A stretch of 64,000 bases of DNA from positions 67,525,501 through 67,589,500 of the forward strand of contig NC_058341.1 of the NCBI RefSeq assembly GCF_905475395.1, given 5' to 3'. This stretch comes from Chrysoperla carnea. Its lineage: Eukaryota > Arthropoda > Insecta > Neuroptera > Chrysopidae. Positions 1 through 13,484 of the stretch are shown here, in pieces. The notes under the pieces were generated by a model. That model worked only from the letters and a program-made list of their open reading frames with translations, was not told the DNA's origin and did no database searches. Each line of letters begins with the position of its first letter. The stretch's first letter is position 1. The position numbers and the translations under genes are program-made.

Positions 1-3000
1 AAGTCAACGCAGGCTGTTTTTGACTTCTATTAAAATGATTTCTTTGGCCACACGAAAAAAAATTTGTGCAAACAAAAATAGGTGTTTTATCGGAGTTAAT
101 GGTTCATTATTGTGAATCATCATCTATATAGACACCTCGATCATAGACACTTCGTCATAGACACTTCGATACAATTCTCGATTGCCAGAACTTTCAACCC
201 TTATTCCTACGGTTTTCCGATGTTAGATTCAATCATGGAATAATTAATTTATAAACATGCTACGTAAAAGGATAACTTATTTTAATAATATGATTAAAAT
301 CGTCTTGGGAATGCTTTGAATATCAACATCAAATTTTGCTTAGTGATAACCTGTCAATACAAGCCCTCGGAAACACAAACATACATATTTCAATTTGTAT
401 GTAGAACATAATTATTGAAGCTAATCCATTTCAAAGACCTTGAAAATAAGAATTGCTTACAGCTAAAATATGCTAATCTCTCATTGTAAATGAGTAACAC
501 GAAAAAATTAACAAAAAACAATTCGAATAAGCAAATGAGTTTATGATTTGACTACTTAATTACTTTCAACACCAAAATTTTAGTACACGGTGAAACTTTT
601 CTAATGTCAAAAACTATGAAATTTTGCTAAAATAACAAAAGAATATATTATATTTTTCAATCAAACACGGTAGTTGCCTGATGTCGAATTTGCCATATTA
701 TGCATAAAAATATAAAACTAGACTTGATACCAAGACAAAATTTGAAAGTGAAATTAAATTATTTTATATGTATCTCTATGGTGATATCGGACAATGACGT
801 CACTAACCTATATCTTCCTCTTTGTTTAATTAAGAATTTTAAACGTTCATATTTTGCGAATTACAAAAGATTTTCAAAATCCTACTTCACTTTTCTGCCG
901 CTGCAGTGAAAATTCTTCGCCTGAAGTGATAAAACAAATATAGTTAGCATGCTTATTACCTTTCAAAAACAAAAATCTTTACCGGTTCATTCGTTTAGGA
1001 GCTACAATGCCACAGCCAGACACACAGATACACGGACACCTAAAACTTTAACACCTCTCTTTGTTAAAGCGGGTTAAAAAGTATATGATTGTGAATATTG
1101 TCAAAACGGCTGTGTAGAAAAAATGGCAATTTGGCGGACACGTTAAACTTATAACACCTCTCTTTGTAGTCTGGTGTGAATGGCAATTTGGTACATAATG
1201 CCTCAATCATGGGGCATTACATAGCATTAATGTATTTTCAATAAAGTCAGTGGCGCTAGACATTTTTTCTCGAAACGGAGTGACTGGACAACCAATATCT
1301 CTGTATCTAGTTTTCGTAATTTACCACCATAAATCATAAATCATGATGCATTCTTAGCTCGTAATATTAAGGATGTATGAGCATGACAACAATGTTTGAT
1401 TTAAAGGCTCAAAATTTGTTTGTAGGTAGTCTTTTACTCAAAGAATATGTGGTTAAAATTTCAGCTTAGGTATCCGTGCAAATTTTTAAGAAAAAAGTCA
1501 TTAAAAATCGATATAAAATACATTGGCTCTTATGGAGGAGTCTCAAAAAACGACATATTTTTGAAGTTTTTGATAATTTTCATTTGGAATGAATGAAAAC
1601 AAATTTTAAAAAAACTTTTTAATAGAAAGTAAACCTGACGCTATAAAATATAAGGCTCTTCGACCTGTGCAATTCTTCGTTCCTATTCTTCTTGAAATAT
1701 ATTCATACTGAGTAACGTAAGCCTATTCAATATGATTCGGAGCTGTGTATTTCGCGATACCTCTACTAGACCAAAATGTGCCTGAGATCTACTTGATACT
1801 AGATTTGGTTGGGTAGAACAATTCCTTGAATAAATTCATCGTGTAGTCAGTTTTTGGACACATCAAATTCAACAACAACAACCAAAAAAAAAATAAAAAC
1901 CAGATTATATCAAGAGATAATACAAAAAAAAAATAAGTATATGAATATTAAAAAAGTCAAGTTGTGTTGACGTAATCCATGGCAGTGATGATGCTCAGTA
2001 ATGCTAGGCAACAAGAAGTCTACTTGTGTTCGTGACTGTGTACTAGGACTGCTAGGCAGCTAGGCTAACATACAGAACACTAGAACACTGAGGTATAATA
2101 TACTTAGTTAATTCTTGGCAGACATGAAGGCACCTAATTTAGATAAAGACATCATTATCAACATTATATATAAGTTTATCTCTCTTGTTAGTCATCATAT
2201 GCTTTTTAAAAAAAATTAAATTGTATATTAATCAAATTTGGCCTTCAATATTAATTTTTGCAATACCATTTTTTTTTAATAAATTATTGTAATTAGTAAT
2301 TGTATTAATAATGATAATGATAATTATTTCTGAAGAAAAAAAAAAACTTTTTATAATACCCGGCTGGTGTGGAAAAGTACTACTCTCTTGGGTAATGTTT
2401 CTCTATCACTATGATTGATATATGATTTGAAGATTTCTTCTATTCTGATTGAAAGATATTGTTTTCTCACCGAAAATCTAAAACATGTGAGTTAGTGTAC
2501 AGTAGTAGAAACAAGAAAATGATACTGGAACTCTGGTTTGTCTTAAGATACTTTTTCACTCTCCTCATTGTTTTATTTTCTTTTTGTATTGAGTATAGTC
2601 CATGACAAAGAACTGAAAGTCCTGGCACTGAATACCAGAATGAGATTGCAGAGCTACTGTGGTGTTAAAGGAAACAGAGCATCGGACTCGTAGGCAGGAG
2701 AGGAGTCGCATAAAACGTCCCGTTCATGGAGTCAAGTTTCGAATCATGGAGTGGCTCCGACTAGCTCATTTTGATCTTAGTGGAACTTTGCGTAGAGCAT
2801 ACAAGACAGACCAAGCTATATGAGTATGGCAAAGTATATGCGTTAAGCAATGCATGTAAGAAAGAAGTGTTTTAGGCGTTATATGTTTCTTGCAATTGTT
2901 GTAGCTTCGGTTTCCTTTAAGCTGTACGGTGATACTACTGCTACTGTGTGTGCTGTGTACAACTCATCGCGTATCGAAGCTACATTCAACTCATGGCAAG

Positions 3001-4254
3001 AAAACAACATGCATATAACATCTCTTTCTTGTACGCATTGCTTAATATATACATGCGTACTCTCTCATCCTCGTGAGAGATGTACTATGCCAAAATGTAA
3101 CTTAAACAATCAATATATTACACCAGCTGGGCATTAGGTTGTGCTTGGCTGAAATTCACTAGAACACAGTTGAGAATGGTAGTGGAACTCTTGACAGGAC
3201 ATTGTCAATTGAACTACCACCTTCATAACTTGGTGTACTCTGATGGTTTCACTTGTAGAGCATGCATGCTAATTTCATCTACAGAAATCTGCAGTTCGTT
3301 TGGTAAAGAATGTTTGGGTTCGAAACCATGGATTCATCAACTCTGCGTCCCCTATCCTCGATAGAATAGTACAGCTTCAAATGAAAATAACTCCTCTTAC
3401 CCGGAGGCATCTCCGTTAATGTACCAATAGAAATAATAGCATACTTCTGAAACCCTTTGTGAAAAGTGGTTTGTCTTAAATTACCCATTCATGCTCCTTT
3501 TTTTCCTTTACCTAGATACAACTTGCCAACTTGTCCAAGTTCCGTTGTATTTGACATAGACAAAATAACACCTTTGAGAAATAAAACATACACATATGAA
3601 AAAAAGGCATTAACTGTTAAATCGTGTAATAAGTCCCCGATAAGTATTAAAAAAATACAAAATTTATCATATGAAGAGTTGTAGAAAAAAAATTTTACTA
3701 TAATTTATTAATGAATATAAAATAATTAACTAATTCATTCGCTAGTTATTGGTTTTACCTCTAAGCCTCATATCCACATTTTGTTATAATTTGTGGATAA
3801 TTGTTTAGGAATAAAAGAAATTTTTTTGTTCTTATGTTGTTATTTAGAAAAAAAAAGAAGTTATTGTTCAAGGTTTTTTGGTTGTGGTTTGAATAGCACA
3901 AAAAGGATTCCGTATGTGTATCTTGAAAAACACTGGTTTACGTGACATTAAAAACGTATCATTTTGAATTTCACAAATATAAATTAAGAAAGGATTCTTC
4001 GAAATAAATTACACAAAGGAGGTCAACACAGAGATTGAATATTGTAAAAGTAGATATTTTTTTGAAGGGAGACATTTCAAAGAGAGATAATAGTAATTAG
4101 AGTGATATTATCTGTAGTAAAGTCTACCATTACGATATGTGAACATAATCACGTAACAACCAGTTTCTAATAAAATTCACTAATTTTTGTTTGAAGGAAA
4201 AAATTATTTAATGTGACGAATATTTTAATTATAATGGTAACAAAATTTTTCGAA
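1..4254. other. No gene recognised
   Basis: A+T-rich spacer. A 95-codon frame at 2850-3137 has a hydrophobic stretch near its N-terminus but no recognisable family, no splice or promoter context, and lies in sequence that looks repetitive. A solo AAGGATGTATGAGC end is near 1370. Confidence 0.5.
1032..1167. repeat. Direct repeat, 102-bp spacing
   Basis: CACCTCTCTTTGT preceded by GGACAC occurs at 1032-1063 and again at 1134-1167; ATGGCAATTTGG also occurs twice (1122, 1181). It is a small local duplication within A+T-rich DNA. Confidence 0.6.
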
Positions 4255-4750
4255 ATATTTTTTCGTAATCGTCACTGTTTACCCGCGTCTCAAAAATGTT
4301 TATTAGACTTTCAGAATGTTTCACTAAACCGCTAGTTGTAGTATCCTGAAAATTTTCAAATCTATCTTTTATAGTTTTGGAAATAATAGACATCAAAGTT
4401 AAGCTTCTTCTTCCTAAGTTGCGCCCTCACGGGTAAACTTCGTAAACGGGTGATGTTTACGAAAGAATGATTAAAAAAAAGTTGTGAATTTTTGGTCCAT
4501 TTGCTTCATAACTATAAAAGATGGTGACGAAATATTTTCAAACAATAGTTGTCAATTTTATTTATAAGGAATAACTTTTACATTTAAACTTTTGTTCTCT
4601 CTCTTTTGAACTCTAACGGTTTAAAAGATGAATACTTTTTCATTTGATTGAATAAGCTACAAATGCACCATTTAAAACTTGGCATATCTGCGTCAACTTT
4701 GAACCTAGAAAAAACCAAAAATATGCACAATCAGCTAGAACTTTTAGTTG
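4255..4750 (-). repeat. Family A sub-family sequence
   Basis: It shares GCGCCCTCACGGGTAAACTT, ATTTAAACTTTTGTTCTCTC and AAATGCACCATTTAAAACTT with the centre of 41895-42640, abutting the forward family A copy at 4755. The two form an inverted pair. Confidence 0.55.
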
Positions 4751-4754
4751 AAGT

Positions 4755-5290
4755 TTTTATACCATGTATATATGAAATATGCTAAGTATATTAAGTTTCG
4801 TCCCAAGTTTGTAACGCTTAAAAATATTTATGCTACGAACAAAATTTTGGTATAGGTAGTCATAGAATCACCTAATTACTCCATTTCCGGCTGTCCGTCC
4901 GCCCGTCTGTGGACACGATAACTCAAAAACGAAAAGTGTTCTCAGGACGTAAAAAGTGAGGTCGAGTTCGAAAATGAGCAACATAGGTCAATTGGGTCTT
5001 GTAAACCGTTAGAGATAGAACAAAAGTTTAAGTGTAAAAAATGTTCCTTATAAAAAAATAAACAACTTTTGTTTGAAACATTTTTTCGTAAACATCACTG
5101 TTTACCCGTGTGGGGGCCAATTAGGCGGAAATTTTATAGTATGCACTATACTTGAATATCAGTTATGTGTGTGTCACATGTATGTATGTGTTATGTGATG
5201 AAGAAATCAACACTGACTATGCATGGTATTTCAACAATTAACTCAGTCAATTGTTTGTTTTCACTTGTTTTTAAATTAATTCATTGTTTT
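4755..5290 (+). mobile_element. Non-autonomous 'GGAC' family element (family A)
   Basis: It starts near TATACCATGTATATATG, then CCCAAGTTTGTAACGCTTA and the TGTCCGTCCG block. It ends in GGTATTTCAACAATTAACTC followed by AGTCAATTGTTTG. ATACCATG occurs inverted near both ends. The same order is found at 36895-37442, 39665-40220 (reverse), 49992-50515 (reverse) and 62670-63345. No coding sequence is present. Confidence 0.72.
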
Positions 5291-6178
5291 TCTGTAATTT
5301 GAAAACTGATTTAAAGTGATTAACTACCAGCCAAAAAAGTGGAGTAACCGTGATTGACCAATTTTTTGTTACGAAATTTTTACAACCTAATAAACAAGTG
5401 TGGAAAATTTCAAAGACGCAAGACTTTTTTTCTTTTTAGACATTTTGTTTCATTGTATTATAATGAATGTGGTTTTGAATTGTATTATTAAATTTTCAAT
5501 CCCTATATCTTTTTAGCCATAAGTCAGGTAATCTTCTTGATAATGTTTGCGAAAAGCTTTAAGAGATATTTGTTCTTTTTGCTTTGTTAGTGACCAACAT
5601 TCCCAATATCCAACCTATAAAAGAAGATAATTTACAGGAAATTCTTGTGTGACCATATGATCAATTTAATGTCCAGTAAATAATACACTTGAGTATTTAA
5701 ATTTAAAGAAGGTAACTCTATTCAAAGTGAAGGGCACAACCCTGAATTATATATGAAAGATAATAAAAATAAAAGAGAGATAAAAAAAAAAAGAATACAT
5801 ACTGAATACAGAACCCCATACATATGGGTAACAATCAGACCTTGACCAATATTTTTAAGAACTTGTTTCCTTTTATGATTAATAAATAATTTATTATTTA
5901 TTTATTATAACATAAGCTTAGCTTATCTGTATATTTTATATGTTACTAGGATGATGTCATGTTTCTTCCCATTTTACCCCCTTCCTCTATACCATAACCA
6001 GTGTTCTGTTTCAGTTCTATACCTGTGTTAAATAAAGTATCACGCGATTTGTCGTACCATAAAATAATATATTAAATAATTCTTCCATGCCTAATTAACT
6101 ATTGAATGAAATAATCACTTCAAATAGCAAAATGCAACAAAACAAAAAACAAGATGTTGATATGATTTTTGGGGGTCA

Positions 6179-6855
6179 CTGCAGTGGTGGATTTACACTA
6201 GGGGCAGTTGGGGCTAGCTGCAAATTTTCTAGGGCGGCAAAATTTGGAAAGTGTAAAAAAATTTTTTTTTTCTCATCAAAATTTCCCAATAGAAATTTTT
6301 ATTCTTTTAATTAACCATACATCATTTAATAGATAATTCAAGAAATTCGACTCATACAATATTTGTCAAATCGAAATAATTTAATTAATTCATTTCTTAG
6401 AAGATTTGAAATGGTAATATTTGATTTTTAATTTGCTGGAATCATAAAATTTAAATATGGTGTTTTTTTGGGAAATTAAGAATGTTTTTGAGTTTTTTTT
6501 TGCAAATCGACCAATAGCTTAACTATTCTATGCACCGACTCGGGCGTACTTCACCGTTTAGATTGTGAAGATTTAATCGTACAATTCGCAATTGAAAAAG
6601 TCAGGCGTGTTTGCCTGTGAAAAAAATTATTATAATATAATTATGAGTCGAGCTGAGGGCAAAATGTATAACTCTAATAACAAAAACAAATATTTTTTAT
6701 CAAAGTATATAATATATAATAAAATTTGCAATACATTAGATATTTTAATTTTTTTTAAATAAGATATCAAAACTACATAACTTTTAGTGATATTTCAATG
6801 ATGGGGCGGCATTTTTTTCAGTGCCTAAGGGCGGCAGAAGTTTAAATCCGGTCCT
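6179..6855. mobile_element. hAT-like MITE with 8-bp TSD GGGGGTCA
   Basis: GGGGGTCA flanks the element at 6171-6178 and 6856-6863. The ends share an inverted GGATTTA-containing terminus (left CAGTGGTGGATTTA, right complement CAGGACCGGATTTA). The interior is A+T rich with GGGCGGCA segments near both ends and no transposase. An 8-bp duplication plus a CAGTGG-type terminus points to the hAT superfamily. The 70-codon open frame crossing its left end has no support. Confidence 0.78.
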
Positions 6856-7767
6856 GGGGGTCAGGTCAATAATTTACTGATTTAACTTTTGTTTGTTGTG
6901 CGAACGTACAACACTCGGGAATCTATTTGTTTAAGAGACGGTATAGGTCGATCTTTACCCATCTGATAACCAGATGAGACATTTTTTATAATGAAATTTT
7001 ATTGGTTTCTAAACATACGCATGATACCTTATCTATCGAAGAGTATATATTTTGAATTAACTTATTTGTAATCAATTTTTTCGATGAACGGTACTTTTCA
7101 GATAAATTATACGATTATTTTCGTAATAATCTTTTTTTTGATTCGATTGGTTAACAGATGGGTGTAGTTACCTATGTTGGCTTACCTGTTCATATGGTAT
7201 GAACAGATCTACTCCGATCTGTTAATCAATCGAAATTATACCAGAGGAAAGATAATTGAATTACGAAAATATTAACTTTTTTGTCGTCAATTCTTTTATA
7301 CAAGTTCCTAAATTTGTGAAAAAGAAGTTGTATTTTATTACAAGCTCTTATTTAGTTTCAGTTTTTGTTTGTAATCAAATCTCACAAGTTAAATTAGACC
7401 CACTTTCCGATTTCTAATTAAGCTGAAATTTTGCATGTTGTGAATCGGATGACCAAGAATTGTTTGTAATTTTTGTTAAGTATGAACTGATTTTCCCTAC
7501 GTTTCCACCATATTTGATATACATACGTTTTTTAGTTTTAAATAAGAGCCGCTGAACTTAAAAAGAGTATTTTTTATTCAAAAAAGGCTTGTGAGAACGA
7601 CTAATTAAACCGAAAGAATAATTAATAACAAATATGAAAATGTATTATTTGTTGAAATTTCTTTTTGTCATATTTTCTCTATCGATTTTTGTACACATTT
7701 CGGTAATTGTAGAAACTGAAGAAGAAATAATAAAATTTCGAAACGTATTTCAAAAGAATAGTTGATT

Positions 7768-8560
7768 ATACAGTGACCTTGACTGTTCTGATACTGTACA
7801 GACTTGTTTATGATGTTGGTCCAATGTATAATCCAATTTTATGCCCTCAAACCCGAGAGCAACTTGGCCAAAAATCGCAAAACGTTCAGCTTTTTCTATT
7901 TTGGCGATTATAATCCTTAAGGGCTAGTTTTTGGTAGTATTTAAAATAGACTAAATTTGCCACAATATGTGACTAGAATCGTCTCTGAGGACCTAATAGT
8001 TTACGAGATAAAACTGTTCAAAATGCACCATTTTTTCTAACTACGCAATTTTTCCCACGTCACGCGAACTACTATAGCGTGGGGTAGTTCCACTTACCTC
8101 CGAGGATCAAAATTCATTCTAAACGGCAGAATATTGCAGAAATTGCAAAGATAGGAAAAATGATAAACTTTTATTAGCCTTTTCCTCTGAAGATTAAAAA
8201 AAGATTCTCTAGATGGCAGGGTATATTTTTACCCCCACCCCCCTAGTGTTGCCATCTAGCGGATCTTTTTTTAATCTTCAGAGGAAAAAGGCTAATTAGG
8301 TCTACAGAGACCGTTCTGGTCCTCATATTGTAGAAAATTTAGTCTACTTCAAAAACGTCCCAAATAGGTTATATCAAAATCTAGTCCGTAAAGGTTTTAA
8401 TCTAAAATTTTCACGGTTTTCTCGATTTTTGACGAAGTTGCGTTCGGCGCTCGAGGACAAAAACTTGAATTATTTATTGGGCCAACATCATAAACAAGTC
8501 TGCGAAAAATAATAACTACCGAATTTGACGTAGACTGTCATGTATAAAGTTACTAGACTA
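7768..8560. mobile_element. Long-TIR foldback element (family F), with nested central hairpin
   Basis: The left arm (CAGACTTGTTTATGATGTTG… from about 7798) is mirrored near 8500, and the termini resemble those at 40349-41326. The centre (8173-8296) is a second, almost perfect hairpin: TTAGCCTTTTCCTCTGAAG on the left and its complement on the right, around a C-rich loop. No coding potential is evident. Confidence 0.78.
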
Positions 8561-9109
8561 TTGATTAGTATAATTAATTTTTTTCCAAATAGTCTTATAT
8601 GATTACAATTGAAATTATGGCGTCAATACTTTTACTTCAAATATTAGATTTGTAATAGAAGTTTGTGTAATCGATAAAATCCTAAGATATACAGCCTAAA
8701 ATAACCTATACATATATAAAACCAACAGATAAAACAGTATTCTCCATTATGTTACATCAGAAAAATGTTCAAATAACGAAGTATTACACGTGTACAGAGA
8801 CACGCGCAAGTTTTTCTTCTTTATCTTTTATTTTGATTGTTTTTTATTACATTGATATGTTGTCAATATTTGCTTTTACTTGTTTGTGTAAATATACGTG
8901 ACGTCATACAAAACGGTTTACACCTTTCAAACGATAGATTAAATATTACAATTTTGTAAATAAAAATCTTTCAATTATTTTCTAAATAATATATCGTTAT
9001 TTGTGTAGAAAAAATATGCTGAGGCTTTCATTCTAACTATACTCCTCACATCAATGGTTAGTATTCCTGTAAATACTAGCCAAGCCTACATCGCACATTA
9101 CGAGGACTT

Positions 9110-9390
9110 CAAAATAACAATGGCATGATGTTTACATCAATTTTTGTTATGAAGAGATAGAGTCTAAGTGGGGTTCGAATCCAGGTAGCGGCAGTGTGAG
9201 CAAATATAATTAGTGTGGTAGAATTGGTCACATTGTCGTCGCTTGGATAAGAACGAAGTAACCGACTCCATCCACATCATAAATGTAATTGTATATAATA
9301 TGAATGTAGTTAAATTAATAAAGATTCACAAATAATGATGTGGATGGTCTCTGTTATAGGCGTATATGTAAGAGAAACGGAGGTTAGACC
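9110..9390 (+). repeat. SINE-like repeat with B-box
   Basis: A consensus RNA polymerase III B box, GGTTCGAATCC, lies at 9172-9182. It is followed by a body shared (in the opposite orientation) with 10840-10945 and 60055-60145, including CGTCGCTTGGATAAGAACG. I cannot see a matching A-box 44 bp upstream, so the head is degraded. Confidence 0.6.
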
Positions 9391-9478
9391 CTATTATTAT
9401 TATCATGACGAGATATACGCCAGACTTTGAATTAAACTCACAAACTCTGGCAATCCATTTGTATACCATGTATACCTA

Positions 9479-10045
9479 CAGGGTGTGCCATTTTAATCTA
9501 TACACCTAATCTATACTCAAACAAAATTTGATGGGGAGACATCCATATTCTAACATCAGTTTGGACCTAGTTCTTCGGGTTTCTAGATCCTAAACGGTAC
9601 GAGGATCTAACGGAACGAGATAATATAAGACTTAAAATTAGAAAGTTGATACTCATAAAAAGACTATTAATTTTTGTTTAAAACATTTTTTCGAAAAACA
9701 TTAGATTTCAGATTTTGTGTTTTCTTTCGATCAAATGCAACAATGACATATTTTTAAGTTGAATTTCCTCCGAAAGATAACGATATTAAAAAAAAAATGT
9801 TATAAATAAAAAATGTATGTTTTTTATGAGGAATAAGTTTCTAATTTAAAGTATTATTCCATCTCTTTACTTTTAGGATCTAAATTGACCAATAAAGCAA
9901 TTCGGAGTACTAGGTCCAATCTGATGTCAGAACATGATGTCTCCCATCAAACTCTGCAACTTTTGTTTGAGTTATTTTTTTAATGGATACCTGATGGACA
10001 TTAAAACGAGCTATTAGCTATAATAGATCAAAATGGTCAACCCTG
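9479..10045. mobile_element. Foldback MITE (family E) with TA target duplication
   Basis: The termini are inverted: CAGGGTGTGCCATTTTAATC on the left and its near complement ending CCCTG on the right, flanked by TA (9477-9478, 10046-10047). Long internal arms include ATCAAATTTTG/CATCAAACTCTG and AACGATATT/AACATTAGATT regions. A Tc1/mariner-type MITE is the natural reading. Related copies: about 51590-52175 and 60650-61250, and perhaps 58970-59230. Confidence 0.82.
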
Positions 10046-10724
10046 TATAAACACACTTATGCATAAGAGAAATTAAAGCGACGAGGCTGCTTAAGCGGAC
10101 ATTTTGGAATAGTATAGTTTTGATACATCATGGACAGGATTTTTACAGTCATAATATGCAAAATTTTAAACAAACTTTGAAAGCTTGAAATCATCACTTT
10201 CGTTTTGATTCACAGCTAAACAAAGGCAGTTATCAAATATGAGCCTTCTACAAATATTTCATTTCTAACAACACATACGTGCTTTCATAGTCGCGGTAAA
10301 GTTTAAAGTAAGTAATTAAAATAAAAATAGTGTTTTTTGATTGGCAATAAAACATGAAAATTTTTGTACTGAAATTATTAGAGCAGTAAAAATGATTTAA
10401 TTTCAAATTTGTGGTTATGAAAATGATTAAAATCATAATAATGAAAAATATATTTTTTTGGGAAAATTATCAATGTTGCTTTATTGATAAAAATTGGTTG
10501 CCATTCAATTTTAGTAAATAAATTAAAATTATTCGTCATATGTTACAAATTTAGAATATCTACAATTACAGTGAAACCAGTTTATACCAATAGCGAATAA
10601 AGCTTGTGCTAAAAAACTTCAAATTAAATTCATTTGATTCAACTTTTCTAATGGAACTCTGAATGGTCAAGTAGTCTTTACTATAAAATGATTTGGCTGA
10701 TAGTTATCAGTTTTAATAATTATA

Positions 10725-11045
10725 ACAGGGTTTAACCTCCGTTCCTGAGACATAGAAGTTTATTATTACAAAGGTTACCCATATCATTATTTGTAATCTT
10801 TATTTATGTAAACTTCATCCAAATACAAATTTTGTGATGTATGGGTGGAGTTGGTTACTTCGTTTTTGTTTAAGTGACGATAGTGTGATCGATTTACCGC
10901 CCCATTAATTATAATTGATCAGACCTTGTCTAGATTCTAACCCTCAACCTCCCAGTCTAAGTAGTCGAATGGTTAAAGGTTTTGAATATTCAAACGGTTA
11001 AAGAATTGCGCTCTTTATTCGCTCGGCGACTTAGCTGGTGTGGGG
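10725..11045. repeat. SINE-like sequence related to 59930-60625
   Basis: It contains GGTTACTTCG and ACCGCCCCATTA motifs in the same orientation as at 60060. A tRNA-type A-box, TAGTCGAATGG, follows at 10962-10972, then ATTGCGCTCTTTATTCGCTC. There is no recognisable B box at the expected spacing, so this is a decayed or rearranged copy. Confidence 0.55.
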
Positions 11046-11099
11046 GACATGCAGACTATAAATTTTTTTTGAAGGAGCACACTAACAGCAAACTGAGTA

Positions 11100-11680
11100 T
11101 TTATCGTCTAAACTGTGTTCTATAGGGGTATTTTTGGTCGTTAATTACGAATAAGATGTCAGTTCACACGAATTCTTTCATGTCTTCCGAAAATCGTGCC
11201 TTTTTTGCCAGGAACTAAAAGATAAATATTTTTGTTTGAATGTAGTCTCTAAAAACTTCTGTTACCTTGGCATAATTGTGTAAACGTAAAATTGCTCAGA
11301 AGAATCCATGTTATCTGACAACGGATTCGTAATAAACGACCAAACATACCCCTTAGAGCACAGTTTGGTTGGACAATAAATACTTAGTGTGCCGTTTTTG
11401 TGCCCAAAAAGTGGAACTTCCGGTAAAAAATGGCACGATTTTTGGTTTAATCTGACATCAGATTCGTATTCTGCGGCCAAATATACAAGATGATAATTTT
11501 AACTCAAAGTAAGAATTTCAAAAAATTTTGTGCCCTCCACTGGAGCGCTAAGGCTCCCATGACTAGGTTAAGTTGGCTGAATGTTCTTGGGGCCCTATAA
11601 ACACGTTACAACAGGTTTTATTAAAATCGGTGCTGTTGCGCTATCAGTTTGAGTCGACTATTAGTTTTAATCCAATTTTT
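11100..11680. repeat. Foldback repeat, family N
   Basis: Inverted segments share GGTCGTTAATTACGAAT-type sequence (11132 on one strand, 11310-11340 and 11460 on the other). The right part (AACAGGTTTTATTAAAATCG) resembles 38460-38510. The small open frames here are not gene-like. Confidence 0.5.
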
Positions 11681-12633
11681 CCTTACATACCAGTTCATTT
11701 AACAAAACTGTTTTCACTGTATAAAATCATATTTATTTTTTATGTAAAGATTGATTAATTAAATGGCAAGCATTCCAATAAAATATTATTGACCATAATA
11801 GTAAAATATGATAATATTTAATTAAAACCTATACGTAATTAATAATCAATCAAATTATGATTGGTTTGGTGCAGGTAATCATCATTAATTTATTTATATC
11901 ATCACCCACAGAGTCCTTGCTCTATACATAGCAACTGGCGATGTCCGATTTAATTTAATATTATTATCTTTATATTTTTAATTTTGACGTAATCAATTAT
12001 CTTAAATATTTTTATGAAAAATATTTTTCTTCAAATATATTTTTTAAAATTTTTGATATATTGACCCCATTTACTGTGATTCATGTGAAATTTTATTACA
12101 AATTGATATATTTGTCGTCACTAGGTGCTCTTGTTGTCACCGGGATATTCTTAGATTAAACAATTTTTGGTATTTTAAAAATAGTTTTTAAAGTGTAACA
12201 ACACTTTAACATGAATAGGTCAAGATTCTAGCATTCTTATCTACAGAATGGCCCACTAAACTATCACATTCGGAGTGCGTGGTTATATAAAAGAAAAAAT
12301 TCTAAGACAAAAGTTTTTTTTTTTTTTTTTTTTATCGCATCAAGGAATACATAAAAATGCAATTCTTACGAAATTCTCAATGCAGCTCCGATTTTGATAC
12401 TTTTATTTTTTAAATGTTTCCTTCTATTTAAAATTAAAAACATTTCAGAAGGGGAAATAATCTGATGTAAGAAAAGTCAGTGTGTGGACTGATATACCAA
12501 CGCTCAGCTTAAATCGCTAATGATAGAAGTTTGAATGTTCAGGAGGATATTGATTTTATACTGTGAGTGTCATTTAAAAAAGGATTTATCGAAATTCATC
12601 CTATGCAACAAATAAGTCGGAAAATACCATTAT

Positions 12634-13484
12634 ATGTGGAAAAGTAGTGGAACAGCCTCGATTTTCAAAAATTCATTTTTGTACGTGTTCCTTAGACCTT
12701 TAGGAACATTCATCTGCAATCATTTCTGCATAACTTATGAAAAATGAGAAAATTAGCGTAGTTTTCCCACCCTCAAAGCACCCCAAGTAGTAACAGTGAT
12801 AAAAAAATTTAACTTCGGTAATCATTTCTTTAAAGGATTTCGAGGTCACTGTTCATGAATTCGAGGTTAAAAAGCAATATGTCATAATAAAATCACCCCA
12901 AGAAATTTTGAATTACATTTTTTTTCTCTGTCATTTCTAGGGGTGGTTTTAATGGAGTTACAACCACATTCAGTAGCTTTTTGACCTTTAATTCATGATT
13001 AGTCACTCCCAAAACTACTGAGAGACGATTTCTGAGGTGAAATTTACAATTTTTTTTTATCATTGCCACTTTCAGATGCGATATTAATGAGATTGCAATC
13101 ATCTTCAGTTGCTTATTGATTTCGGATTCTTGATCACCGACCCAAAAAATACTCGAGTGAAAATCTCCGAGGCTACAAAAATTATTATGCCTGTCACTTC
13201 TAGTGGTAATTTTGTTAGGGTTGCAACCATCTTCAGTTTCTTTTTGAAGTCGGATTCATAATTAACGGCCCCGAAAATCCCCTGGAGACCATTCCCGGGG
13301 TGAAATTTAGATTTTTTTATACTTTTACTATTTGAAGGGTTTTGAAAGTGGAAAAACTACTCTCATTTTCTTATTTTTTGTTACTATGCAATGGTTAGTG
13401 CGTCTAAATGTTGTTGAAGGTCTTAGGAACACGTGCAAACAAGAATTTTTGAAATCGGAACTGCTCCATCACTTTTCCACATTT
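12634..13484. mobile_element. Long-TIR foldback element with internal 130-bp repeats
   Basis: Left arm GGAAAAGTAGTGGAACAG… and right arm …CTGCTCCATCACTTTTCC are inverted for about 130 bp. Between them are three diverged direct repeats of about 130 bp (starting near 12942, 13076 and 13205), each with a CAACCA/CAATCATCTTCAGT-like core. Confidence 0.75.

Noticed and set aside
2590-2830. Possible SINE with a B-box-like AGTTTCGAATC
   Set aside because: The match is weak, no A-box was found at the right distance, and no second copy is in the window.
2850-3137. 95-codon ORF with a hydrophobic segment
   Set aside because: No recognisable family, no supporting start or splice context, and the area looks like decayed repeat.
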